Assembly (NCBI RefSeq): GCF_019645835.1
Contig: NZ_CP080998.1
Coordinates: forward strand, 186,001-250,000
Length of the DNA stretch: 64,000 nt
Direction of reading: 5' to 3'
Source: Mycolicibacterium holsaticum DSM 44478 = JCM 12374
Lineage (GTDB): Bacteria; Actinomycetota; Actinomycetes; Mycobacteriales; Mycobacteriaceae
Position numbers and translations under genes: made by a program. Within the stretch, counting starts at the first letter, position 1. Every line of letters starts with the position of its first letter. Below are positions 43,084 to 51,004 of this stretch, piece by piece. Under the pieces are notes generated by a model. It was not told where the DNA came from, made no database searches, and saw nothing but the letters and a program-made list of their open reading frames with translations.

Positions 43084-44667
43084 GTGGGTGTGCGGCGATT
43101 CGGCATGCTCGCGCTTCTGGCGGCGGGCGTGCTGGTGTTCGCCGCCGACCTGCGGCCAGCGGCGCCGCCCGACGACACCATCGCCGGACCGTACGCCTAC
43201 CTGCTGGCCAGCTCGACCGATCTGGGGCCGTCGCGCAACGGCGACGCCCAACTGACCCTGGCCCTGCACCGCAGGGACCGTCCGGCCGCGGTGTTCGACT
43301 GGGCCGAACGCCGGGACCTGACCGTGCGATGGCAGCAGGGGGCGAACTGGGCCGTCGTCGAAGGCGCCGCGCAGAGCCTGGCGCGCGCGTTCGGCGTCGA
43401 GGTGCACGACTACCGGGGCAGGCGCGGGCAGGTGTTCTACGCGTCCCCGCAGCAGCCGCGGGTGCCTGACGTGTTGCGCGGCGACGTCGACGAGCTCGGC
43501 AGGATCCTGGGTTACATCCCGCACCACACCTCGCACCTTCCGATGGTGCCGCTGGACGTGCCGGACAAGGGGTTGTCGCCGGTCGCGCTGCGGCACGCCT
43601 ACAACCTCGACCCGCTGACCGCCGACGGCTACACCGGCAAGGGCGTCACGATCGTGTTCTTCGCGTTCGACGGCTTCGAACAGGCCGACCTCGACCTCTT
43701 CGCCGACACGTTCGGGTTGCCGCGGTTCACCCCCGAGGTCGTCGGCGGCGACCTCGACACGCCGCGCGGCGAGACCACGATGGACCTGCAGGTGGCGCAC
43801 GCGGTGGCGCCCGATGCGCGCAAGGTTGTCGTCAACGCCCGTTCGACCGTCGCCGGGGACGGGACGTTCGAGAAGGTCGGCGAGTTGTTCGCCGAGACCG
43901 ACCGGCGGTTCCCCGGTGCGGTGTGGAGCCTGTCGATCGGCTGGGGGTGCGACAGGCTGATCACCGCCGCCGACGTCGCGCCGGTGCGGTCGGCGTTGGC
44001 GGCCGCGCATGACAACGGCACGACGGCGTTCAACGCCAGCGGTGACCTGGCCGGGATGGAATGCAAGGGCGGCGACGAATGGTCGTCGCCGCCGGGGGAG
44101 GACGACGTCGGGCTGGACTCGGTGGCGTCGCTACCGGAGGTCACCGACGTCGGTGGCACGACGTTGTCCACCGCAGCCGACGGCCGTTGGCTTGCCGAGC
44201 AGGCCTGGTTCGACGTGCCGCTGTCGGTGGGTACCGGCGGCGGGGTGTCGGCGTTGTTCGACCGACCCGAGTGGCAGCGCGACGTGTTGCCCGATGAGAA
44301 CCCCGACCGCAGGCTGACCCCCGACGTCGCGGCGGTGGCCGACCCGTTCACCGGGGTGCGCATCGTGTTCAAACAAACCCAGCTGGTCGGCGGTGGCACG
44401 TCGCAGTCGGCGCCCATCTGGGCCGGCTTCGCCGCGGTGATGAACCAGTACCTGCTCGCCAACGGCGGCCAGGCCATCGGTGACCTCAACCCCAAGCTGT
44501 ACCGCATCGCGGCAGGCGCGCCGCTGCCGGCGTTCCGCGACGTCACCCTCGGCGGCAACGCGGTCGCCGACGCCGCCGCCGGCTACGACCTGGTGACCGG
44601 GCTCGGCACTCCCGACGTCGACAACCTGGTACGAAACCTCTTGACGCTGCAGGAGTCCGGCGAATGA
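43084..44667 (+). CDS. Exported S53-family serine-carboxyl peptidase (sedolisin/kumamolisin-like)
   Basis: A 527-residue secreted pro-protease. It has a signal/anchor segment (FGMLALLAAGVLVFAADL), an activation domain (about 35-155), then a subtilisin-fold catalytic domain. Catalytic Glu230 and Asp234 are in GETTMD, the oxyanion Asp321 in ASGDLAG and nucleophile Ser440 in GGTSQSAP. Calcium ligands lie in FRDVTLGG (Asp486) and AGYDLVTGLGTPD. All key residues are intact. The family is acid-active, so an acid environment is inferred. GTG start. Neighbouring genes encode a Thr-rich lipoprotein and membrane proteins. Confidence 0.93.
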   Translation: MGVRRFGMLALLAAGVLVFAADLRPAAPPDDTIAGPYAYLLASSTDLGPSRNGDAQLTLALHRRDRPAAVFDWAERRDLTVRWQQGANWAVVEGAAQSLARAFGVEVHDYRGRRGQVFYASPQQPRVPDVLRGDVDELGRILGYIPHHTSHLPMVPLDVPDKGLSPVALRHAYNLDPLTADGYTGKGVTIVFFAFDGFEQADLDLFADTFGLPRFTPEVVGGDLDTPRGETTMDLQVAHAVAPDARKVVVNARSTVAGDGTFEKVGELFAETDRRFPGAVWSLSIGWGCDRLITAADVAPVRSALAAAHDNGTTAFNASGDLAGMECKGGDEWSSPPGEDDVGLDSVASLPEVTDVGGTTLSTAADGRWLAEQAWFDVPLSVGTGGGVSALFDRPEWQRDVLPDENPDRRLTPDVAAVADPFTGVRIVFKQTQLVGGGTSQSAPIWAGFAAVMNQYLLANGGQAIGDLNPKLYRIAAGAPLPAFRDVTLGGNAVADAAAGYDLVTGLGTPDVDNLVRNLLTLQESGE

Positions 44668-44698
44668 GGGTCAGCGAGAAGCCGGAGGCGGATCGCGC

Positions 44699-45889
44699 AT
44701 GAGCGACGCCGATCAGGTCCCGACGGCCGAGTGCCGGGTGTGTCAGACCGACGTCCCCGCCGGCGAGTACTGCGGGCTGTGCGGGTGCCATCTGACCCCG
44801 CGTCGTGCCGAGGGGCCGGATTGGCTGCGGGTGCGCGACTACGGTGCGGCACCCGACGAACACCTGCTGCAGCCGTCGCCGACCAGCTCGCTGTTTCCGC
44901 ATCTGCCGCAGCGCTCCCGCACCGCGTTTCGACTCGGGCTGGTGGTGCTGCTGGCGACGCTGGCCACGTTCACGCTGCTGCGGCTGCCCGCCGCGCTGGT
45001 CACCGTGGCCGCGCTGGGCCTTCCTGTGTTGTTCGTCATCTACCTGTGGGAATCAGATGCCTTCCGCGACTTCGGGTTTCGCACGCTGGCGCGGACGGCG
45101 GCGCTGGGCGTGGGGCTCGGACTGGGGTGGGTGCTGCTGACCGAGGCGACGATCACCCGCTCCTACCAGCTGGGGCTGACCCAAGGCGCCGACTGGGACC
45201 GCATCCTGCGGGACGGCATCGTGATACCGCTCGGCGGCGTGATCCTCATGCTGGCGCCCGCGGTGATCGTGCGGATGACGCGGCCACCGACCCGAGAAGC
45301 GTTGGACGGCTTCCTGGTTGGTGCGCTCGGTGCGCTCGCGTTCACCGCCGCGTCCACGCTGGCCCATCTGGCGCCGCAGTTCGGGACCGGAGTGGTGAGC
45401 CGGCAGCCGATGGAGAGCCTGCTGGTGGAGGCCGGCATCAGGGGGGTGGCCGAACCCGTGACCGCGGCGGCCGCGGGCGGGTTGATCGGTGCGGCGCTGT
45501 GGTTTCGGCGCCCGCCGAGCAAGCAGGACCAGCGCCCCGGCCTGGTACGCGGGGTGCTGGTCGGGTTCGCGGCCGCGGTGCTGACGGTGTGCCTGGCCCT
45601 GGGGGTCATCGACGCCGCCGCGCCCGCGCAGCTGTTCATGTTGGCGATGCACCTGCTGTTGGCGGCGGTCGGGCTGCTGCTGTTGCGCATCGGTCTGCAT
45701 CTGGCGTTGCTTCACGAAGCGCACGACGAGATCCAGGCCGACGAGCCGCTGCTGTGCCCGCACTGCGGTCATGTGGTGCCCGATATGGCGTTCTGCCCGG
45801 CCTGCGGGGTGGCGACCCGCGCGTCGTCCCGGTCGTCACGACGATTCCGCCGCACGGCGCGTCCGGTGCGCGACACCGAGGGGCCATGA
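44699..45889 (+). CDS. Polytopic membrane protein with zinc ribbons at both ends
   Basis: A 396-residue protein. An N-terminal zinc ribbon has CRVC and CGLC (Cys12, 15, 25, 28). About eight to nine transmembrane segments lie at about 75-340, and a C-terminal zinc ribbon has CPHCGH and CPACG (Cys353, 356, 366, 369) plus a basic tail. The membrane core (FLVGALGALAFTAAST, GVAEPVTAAAAGGLIGAALW) recalls PrsW/CAAX-type proteins but lacks their full motifs, so no enzyme activity is claimed. It lies 31 bp after the sedolisin gene and overlaps the next gene by 4 bp. Confidence 0.82.
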   Translation: MSDADQVPTAECRVCQTDVPAGEYCGLCGCHLTPRRAEGPDWLRVRDYGAAPDEHLLQPSPTSSLFPHLPQRSRTAFRLGLVVLLATLATFTLLRLPAALVTVAALGLPVLFVIYLWESDAFRDFGFRTLARTAALGVGLGLGWVLLTEATITRSYQLGLTQGADWDRILRDGIVIPLGGVILMLAPAVIVRMTRPPTREALDGFLVGALGALAFTAASTLAHLAPQFGTGVVSRQPMESLLVEAGIRGVAEPVTAAAAGGLIGAALWFRRPPSKQDQRPGLVRGVLVGFAAAVLTVCLALGVIDAAAPAQLFMLAMHLLLAAVGLLLLRIGLHLALLHEAHDEIQADEPLLCPHCGHVVPDMAFCPACGVATRASSRSSRRFRRTARPVRDTEGP

Positions 45890-46614
45890 GCGGGCGAACG
45901 GATTTCTTTCCCGGATACGCAATTCCGGCGGGCAGCTACGCGGCCACCGCGCCGCGGCGGACGTCACGGCGGCGGCTGGTGGTGATATGGCTTTCGGCCA
46001 TCGTCGTGGTGGCCGCCGGGCTGATCGCGGTGTCGGCGGCGATCAGCAAGCCCGCAGCGCGCTACGCGTGTCCACCGGACTGCGGCCGCCCGCCGACGGG
46101 CACGCCGGTGGAGGTCAACCCGCGCTTCACCGCCGACGACGGCGCGTTCACGGTGCACCACCCGACGCCGAGTTCGGCGTACCGCATCAGCACCCAACCC
46201 AACGGGGTGACCGCGGAATTTCTGGCAGGTGACGGCGGGACGATACGGTTGTTCAGCGAGCCGGCGGCCGGCCGGTCGGCCAAGGCGATCGCCAAGGCGC
46301 TGGTGAAAAAGACCTTCCCCGACACTCGCACCGCCTATGAGATTCCCAACGCGATGGTCGGCTACCAGTCCGGTTACGGTGAGGTCGCCGACTGTTGGCC
46401 GCAGGGCTCCAACAGCAGCTACGCCAGGATGCGGGTCATGGTGATGGTCGCGGTGAAGAACGACCTTGCGTTGGTGGCCGCGGCGGTGGGCCCCTACCAC
46501 GAGTTCGGCCCGGACTTCGGATTCGGTAAGCCGTCGGGCGCCAATCTCCAAATCGCTTTGGACATGGGCAAATACGTGAACAGCTTCAGTTGGCGCGGCG
46601 ATCCCCCCCGTTAA
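45886..46614 (+). CDS. Membrane-anchored exported protein of unknown function
   Basis: A 242-residue protein with a cytosolic basic N-terminus (RRTSRRR), one transmembrane helix (LVVIWLSAIVVVAAGLIAVSAA) and an exported domain of about 180 residues. CPPDC is followed by HHPTPSSAYRISTQPNGVTA and a globular region with a single later Cys (VADCWPQG). It resembles conserved mycobacterial exported proteins with no assigned role. It is coupled to the double-zinc-ribbon protein by an ATGA overlap; its frame extends upstream only as a shadow. Confidence 0.78.
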   Translation: MSGRTDFFPGYAIPAGSYAATAPRRTSRRRLVVIWLSAIVVVAAGLIAVSAAISKPAARYACPPDCGRPPTGTPVEVNPRFTADDGAFTVHHPTPSSAYRISTQPNGVTAEFLAGDGGTIRLFSEPAAGRSAKAIAKALVKKTFPDTRTAYEIPNAMVGYQSGYGEVADCWPQGSNSSYARMRVMVMVAVKNDLALVAAAVGPYHEFGPDFGFGKPSGANLQIALDMGKYVNSFSWRGDPPR

Positions 46615-46702
46615 CTGCGCGCCGAAAGGGACAACCGGGAGGGAAAGGGCGAGTAAAGACCCCCGAAACGTCGATCTCGGCGGGGCGCCGGAATCCGCTG
46701 TC

Positions 46703-48868
46703 TCAGACCGACGCCAGGACCTTGGCGGCGGCGTGCTCGGGCATCGGCTCGTAACGGGCGAAGGTTCTGGTGAACGATCCGGCACCGTGGGCCATCGAGC
46801 GCAGGTCGATCGCGTACCGGGTCAGCTCCACCTCGGGGATCTCGGCCTTGACCAGTGTGCGGTCCTCGCCGACTTTCTCGGTGCCCTGCACCCGGCCGCG
46901 GCGGCTCGCCAGATCACCCATCACGGTGCCCACCAGATCGTCGGGCACCAGCACCGACACCTCGTCCACCGGTTCGAGCAGGTTCACCTTGGTGGCCGCG
47001 GCCGCCTCCCGCAGCGCCAACGCACCGGCCATCTGGAACGCGAAGTCCGAGGAGTCCACGCTGTGCGCCTTGCCGTCGAACAGGGTGACCCGGATGTCGA
47101 CGACGGGATAGCCGGCGCCGACGCCCTTTTCCATCTGCGCCCGGATCCCCTTCTCGACGCTGGGGATGAACTGGCGCGGCACGGCACCGCCGACCACCTT
47201 GTCGACGAACTCGAACCCGGTGCCCTCCGGCAGCGGCTGCACCTCGATGTCACACACCGCGTACTGGCCGTGCCCGCCGGACTGCTTGACGTGCCTGCCG
47301 TGTCCTTTGGCCTTGCCGCCGAACGTTTCTCGCAGCGGCACCCGCAGCTCGACGGTGTCCACGGCGACCCCGTAGCGGCGATGCAACCCGTCGAGGACCA
47401 CCCCGGAGTGCGCCTCGCCCATCGTCCACAGCACGATCTGGTGTGTTTCGCGGTTCTGCTCGATCCGCAGCGTGGGATCCTCGGCGGCCAGCCGCTGCAA
47501 CCCGACCGACAGCTTGTCCTCGTCGGTCTTTGCGCGCGGGGTCACCGCGATCGGCAGCAGCGGCTCGGGCATGGTCCACGGTTTGAGCACCAGCGGATCG
47601 GCCTTGTCCGACAGCGTGTCTCCGGTTTCGGCGCGGCTCAGCCGCCCGATCGCGCAGATGTCGCCGGCGATCACCGACGGCGCCGGGCGCTGCTGTTTGC
47701 CCAGCGGAAACGACAGCGTGCCGATGCGTTCGTCCTCGTCGTGATCCTCGTGGCTGACGCTGGAGCCGTTGTGGGCCGGTGACCCGAAAAACGAAGTGAA
47801 GTGGCCCGATACGTGCACGGTCGCGTCGGGGGTGATGGTGCCCGAGAACACCCGCACCACGCTGACCCGCCCGACGTAGGGATCCGACGTCGTCTTGACG
47901 ACCTCGGCCAGCAGCGGCCCCTTCGGGTCACAGGTCAGGCCCTCTCGGGCCTTGCCCTGCGGCGTGAACACCTCGGGCAGTTGGTGTTCGGGCGGCGAGG
48001 GGAACGCGCTGGTGATGATCTCCAGCAGTTCGAGGGTGCCGACCCCGGTGCCGCTGCACGCCGGGATCGCCGGGAAGAAGGAACCCCTGGCGACGGCCTT
48101 TTCCAGATCGTCGATCAACACCGACTGGTCGATCTGCTCACCGCCGAGGTAGCGCTCCATCAGCGTCTCGTCCTCGGACTCCTCGATGATCCCCTCGATC
48201 AGCGTGCCCCGCATTTCCCCGATCGCCTCGGCGTAGGAGGCGTCGGGGTCGTGGGTGGTGGTGCGCTTACCGTCGGCGTACTCGTAGTGCGTCTGCGACA
48301 GCAACCCGATCAGGCCCGTGCACGGTGAGTTGGCGGGCAGGTACAGCGGCAGCACCTTGTCGCCGAACGCCTGCTGGGCGCCGGTCAGCGCGTTGTCGTA
48401 GTCGGCGCGGGCGTGGTCGAGTTTGGTGATCACGACGGCGCGCGGCATGCCGACCTGGCTGCACTCCTGCCACAGCGATTTGGTCGGCTCGTCGATGTGT
48501 TCGTTGGCCGCGATCACGAACAGTGCGCAGTCCGCGGCGCGCAGGCCCGCGCGCAGTTCACCGACGAAGTCGGCGTAGCCCGGGGTGTCGATCAGGTTGA
48601 CCTTGACGCCGTCGTGGTGCAGCGACGCCAGCGCCAGCCCGACCGAGCGTTGTTGAGCGATCTCGGCCTCGTCGGAGTCGCACACCGTGGTGCCGTCCAC
48701 GACCGAACCGGGCCGGTTGAGTACCCCCGAAGCGACGAGAAGGGATTCGACGAGTGTGGTCTTGCCGCCACCCGATGGGCCCACTAGCACCACGTTTCGG
48801 ATGGCGGCCGGACTGTCCGCGGTGGGCGCGGCTCCGGCACCACCAGAAGTTGTCGTTTTGTCAGCCAT
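46703..48868 (-). CDS. fusA2: Elongation factor G-like protein EF-G2
   Basis: A 721-residue translational GTPase of the EF-G2 type. The P-loop is GPSGGGKTT (about 30-38), G3 is DTPGYADF, and the G4 position reads TKLD instead of the usual NKxD. Domains II to V continue with EDPTLRIEQNRETHQIVLWT, QSGGHGQYAVCDIEVQPLPE and HGAGSFTRTFARY near the end. EF-G2 of mycobacteria binds GTP but lacks ordinary translocase activity. ATG 48868 with AGGAGG just upstream is preferred over 48910. The order fusA2 then PPOX protein matches Rv0120c-Rv0121c. Confidence 0.95.
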   Translation of the reverse strand: MADKTTTSGGAGAAPTADSPAAIRNVVLVGPSGGGKTTLVESLLVASGVLNRPGSVVDGTTVCDSDEAEIAQQRSVGLALASLHHDGVKVNLIDTPGYADFVGELRAGLRAADCALFVIAANEHIDEPTKSLWQECSQVGMPRAVVITKLDHARADYDNALTGAQQAFGDKVLPLYLPANSPCTGLIGLLSQTHYEYADGKRTTTHDPDASYAEAIGEMRGTLIEGIIEESEDETLMERYLGGEQIDQSVLIDDLEKAVARGSFFPAIPACSGTGVGTLELLEIITSAFPSPPEHQLPEVFTPQGKAREGLTCDPKGPLLAEVVKTTSDPYVGRVSVVRVFSGTITPDATVHVSGHFTSFFGSPAHNGSSVSHEDHDEDERIGTLSFPLGKQQRPAPSVIAGDICAIGRLSRAETGDTLSDKADPLVLKPWTMPEPLLPIAVTPRAKTDEDKLSVGLQRLAAEDPTLRIEQNRETHQIVLWTMGEAHSGVVLDGLHRRYGVAVDTVELRVPLRETFGGKAKGHGRHVKQSGGHGQYAVCDIEVQPLPEGTGFEFVDKVVGGAVPRQFIPSVEKGIRAQMEKGVGAGYPVVDIRVTLFDGKAHSVDSSDFAFQMAGALALREAAAATKVNLLEPVDEVSVLVPDDLVGTVMGDLASRRGRVQGTEKVGEDRTLVKAEIPEVELTRYAIDLRSMAHGAGSFTRTFARYEPMPEHAAAKVLASV

Positions 48869-48956
48869 GGCGTTGCCTCCTGACGGTGGTGTCTCCCACC
48901 ATTCCCCCAACCGGCACCGAGCACAAGGGATCCGGCGAGTTTTGCGGCCGCGGTCG

Positions 48957-49364
48957 TCACGCGTGCCAGGAGGACCACCGGTCGACCGCGACGGTCACCA
49001 CCGGCCCGTCCAGCGCAATCCTTTGGTACTGAGGGTATTTGCTGCGCAGCAGCGCGTAGCCGACGGCGCGGGCCTCGCCGCTCTCGTGCACCTCGGCCAG
49101 CCCGTCCGCGCGCACCCACCACAGCTGCGACCAGTCGTCGTCGTAGTGATCGACCAGCATGCAGACCCGCGGGTTGGCCGCGATGTTGGCCAGCCGACGC
49201 AGCCGTTGGGTGGACTTTCGTTTGGCGTCCACGGCGGTGTAGACGACGTCGTTGTGCACCCCGAACACCACCGGCACCAGATGCGGAGCGCGGTCGGCTC
49301 CGACGGTGCCCAGCATCGCCACCGGCGCGTCGGCGAACCTCGCCGCAGCCTCGAATTCGGCCAT
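48957..49364 (-). CDS. PPOX-class flavin/F420-dependent oxidoreductase
   Basis: A 135-residue split-barrel protein: [60 protein letters not shown], and [14 protein letters not shown]. This is the TIGR03668-like branch that includes Rv0121c and probably uses F420 or a flavin. It is located 88 bp upstream of fusA2 on the same strand as in M. tuberculosis, so synteny supports the call. Substrate unknown. Confidence 0.88.
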   Translation of the reverse strand: MAEFEAAARFADAPVAMLGTVGADRAPHLVPVVFGVHNDVVYTAVDAKRKSTQRLRRLANIAANPRVCMLVDHYDDDWSQLWWVRADGLAEVHESGEARAVGYALLRSKYPQYQRIALDGPVVTVAVDRWSSWHA

Positions 49365-49424
49365 GCGTTCAGCTTATTGGGGTCCGGCGGTTACGCGGCG
49401 GGTGAACTGGTCGATAGTGAAGTT

Positions 49425-50027
49425 ATGACCGGGCAATCGACCTCCGGGGCGGCCCGCGGTCCCGGCCGCCCCCGCAGCGAGCAGGCCCGTGGCGCCGTGC
49501 TGTCGGTGACGACGCAACTGCTGCACGAGGTCGGCCTGCGCGCGATGACCACCGAGCAGATCGCGCGCCGAAGCGGTGTCAGCAAGGCGACGATCTACAA
49601 GTGGTGGCCGAACAAGTACGCCGTTGCCGTCGAGGCGTTCCTGGCCGAGATGACCGCCGAAGCGCCCGATCCCGACACCGGCTCGGCCCGCGAGGACTTC
49701 CGCTTGGTGCTCAGCGGGTTGATCCACTTCTATACCGGCGCCAGCGGCCAGGTCTTCGCCCAGCTCATCGGCGAAAGTCAGTACGACCCGCGGGTCCGGG
49801 AGGAACTGCGCGACCATCTGGTGACCCCGCGCCGTGAGCTGTTGCGGACGGTGTGGAATCGCGGCGTGACCCGCGGACAGTTGCGCGCCGACGTCGATCC
49901 GGGCACCGCGGTCGACATGTTGATCGGGCCGATCCTCTACCGGCTGCTGCTGGGCACCGCACCGCTCGACGATGCGACGGCCGACGCGCTCGTCGACGCC
50001 GTGCTGCGCGGCGTGGCGAGTGACTGA
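49425..50027 (+). CDS. TetR/AcrR-family transcriptional regulator
   Basis: A 200-residue regulator with an N-terminal basic arm (GPGRPRSEQARG), HTH at about 41-64 (MTTEQIARRSGVSKATIYKW) and a TetR_C-type ligand domain (FRLVLSGLIHFYTG, LLGTAPLDDATADALVDA). ATG 49425. It is divergent from the PPOX gene. A perfect palindrome at 50074-50090 lies 47 bp beyond its stop, ahead of a small secreted protein, and is the likely target. A lone GTTCAG half-site occurs at 49367-49372 upstream of its own start. Confidence 0.9.
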   Translation: MTGQSTSGAARGPGRPRSEQARGAVLSVTTQLLHEVGLRAMTTEQIARRSGVSKATIYKWWPNKYAVAVEAFLAEMTAEAPDPDTGSAREDFRLVLSGLIHFYTGASGQVFAQLIGESQYDPRVREELRDHLVTPRRELLRTVWNRGVTRGQLRADVDPGTAVDMLIGPILYRLLLGTAPLDDATADALVDAVLRGVASD

Positions 50028-50073
50028 CGTCATCGGTGCGCCGGGAATCCGCCGCGGCGATGCACCGTTAAAT

Positions 50074-50090
50074 CTGAACATAATGTTCAG
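50074..50090. promoter_or_regulatory. 17-bp perfect palindrome, probable TetR operator
   Basis: CTGAACAT-A-ATGTTCAG is perfectly symmetric about one central A. It contains CATAAT at 50079-50084, a good -10 match, so binding would block initiation of the small secreted-protein gene at 50145. The adjacent TetR gene is the natural candidate for the binding protein. Confidence 0.68.
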
Positions 50091-50144
50091 TAATTACGGC
50101 GCGTCGTCATCTTCGACCCACGCCGCGGGACGAGGAGAACACCA

Positions 50145-50405
50145 ATGCGACTGCGCATCATCACATCGTTGGTCATAGCGGCGACGGCGGCGCTGATCGG
50201 GCTGGCCCCGATGGCGAACGCGGCACCTACCGGATGCTCGGCCACCGGAGGCGCGACGATCTGTCAGACACCCGGCAACGCGCAGGTCACCGCCCAGCCG
50301 GGGCAGGCGGCCGAAGACGCCGCCCGACTGCAGTACCCGTTCTTCGTCTTCGGGCCGTACGGGCTGGTGGTCCGGCACGGTATCGAGCACGGGCACCGGC
50401 GCTAG
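50145..50405 (+). CDS. Small secreted protein
   Basis: An 86-residue protein with a clear signal peptide (LRIITSLVIAATAALIGLAP, cleavage at ANA-AP) and a mature chain of about 59 residues. It holds two cysteines (TGCSAT, TICQTP) and ends FFVFGPYGLVVRHGIEHGHR. It belongs to a class of small exported mycobacterial proteins without assigned function. GAGGAG lies seven bases before ATG. The palindrome 55 bp upstream suggests control by the TetR protein encoded just before it. Confidence 0.75.
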   Translation: MRLRIITSLVIAATAALIGLAPMANAAPTGCSATGGATICQTPGNAQVTAQPGQAAEDAARLQYPFFVFGPYGLVVRHGIEHGHRR

Positions 50406-50411
50406 GGGCAG

Positions 50412-50888
50412 CTAGCCGGGACGTCGCGGCGCGACGCTGATCGGCCTGCGCGTCTCTTGTGTGCGCGTCACCCCGAACTCGGGCTTCTTCGTTTCCGGCG
50501 TCGACGGCTCCTCGGCCGTCGGCGTGGCGGGCGCGACGGGCTGTGCGGACACCTCGGCGGGCGGCGGCGGTGACGGTGCCGCGGGCGGCGGGGGCGCGAC
50601 GACGGTGGTCGGCGCGGGGGTGGAGGCCGCCGTGCTCGGCGCGGTCGTCGCGGGGGCGGGGGCGGTCTCCTCGTGCACGGCGCCGGACCCGTCGAACAGC
50701 AGCAACACTCCTGATACGACGATGGCGCCCGCCGCGGCGGCCACCGCGATCAGCGCCGTCAGCGCCTGCTTGCGGCGATACCACGGGACGGGGGCCGGCT
50801 CGAAGCGCCAGGTGTTCGGGTCGAAGGCGTCGAACGACCCCGTCGACCCCGTCGACCCCGTCGACCCCGTAGCCTCACGCTCTGCCAT
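50412..50888 (-). CDS. Single-pass membrane protein with Pro/Ala/Thr-rich exported tail
   Basis: A 158-residue protein with a short cytosolic N-terminus bearing an STG tripeptide repeat, then DPNTWRFEPAPVPWYRRKQ, one transmembrane helix (ALIAVAAAAGAIVVSGVLLL) and a low-complexity exported region rich in Pro, Ala, Thr and Glu. The N-terminal FxPxTWxFEPxPxPW motif is common to a family of mycobacterial membrane proteins with no known role. The STG repeat stems from a DNA tandem repeat (50836-50871). Confidence 0.7.
   Translation of the reverse strand: MAEREATGSTGSTGSTGSFDAFDPNTWRFEPAPVPWYRRKQALTALIAVAAAAGAIVVSGVLLLFDGSGAVHEETAPAPATTAPSTAASTPAPTTVVAPPPPAAPSPPPPAEVSAQPVAPATPTAEEPSTPETKKPEFGVTRTQETRRPISVAPRRPG
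50836..50871. repeat. Four 9-bp tandem repeats inside a coding sequence
   Basis: GACCCCGTC occurs three times in perfect tandem from 50836, with a fourth unit ending in A instead of C. On the coding (minus) strand it gives repeated Gly-Ser-Thr near the N-terminus. In-frame slippage would change length without breaking the gene. Confidence 0.8.
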
Positions 50889-50965
50889 CCACCGATGTTA
50901 ACGCCGGTACCTGCGCAAACAATGGGCCCGCACAACTGCACACCACCGCCCCAAGGTGCGCGCGG

Positions 50966-50971
50966 TAGGGT
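50966..50971 (+). promoter_or_regulatory. Candidate -10 element of the ABC importer operon
   Basis: TAGGGT fits TAnnnT, with transcription expected near 50978. A perfect 10-bp palindrome GAGCGCGCTC (50974-50983) covers that position and may be an operator. GGAAGGA before the ATG at 51005 is the ribosome-binding site. No clear -35 element. Confidence 0.42.
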
Positions 50972-51004
50972 GCGAGCGCGCTCACCCGACCCTCGGAAGG
51001 AACG

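Noticed and set aside
46625..46634. Decamer AAAGGGACAA, also present at 20794-20803 before hrpA
   Set aside because: Second copy lacks the flanking inverted arms and lies between convergent genes; most likely chance.
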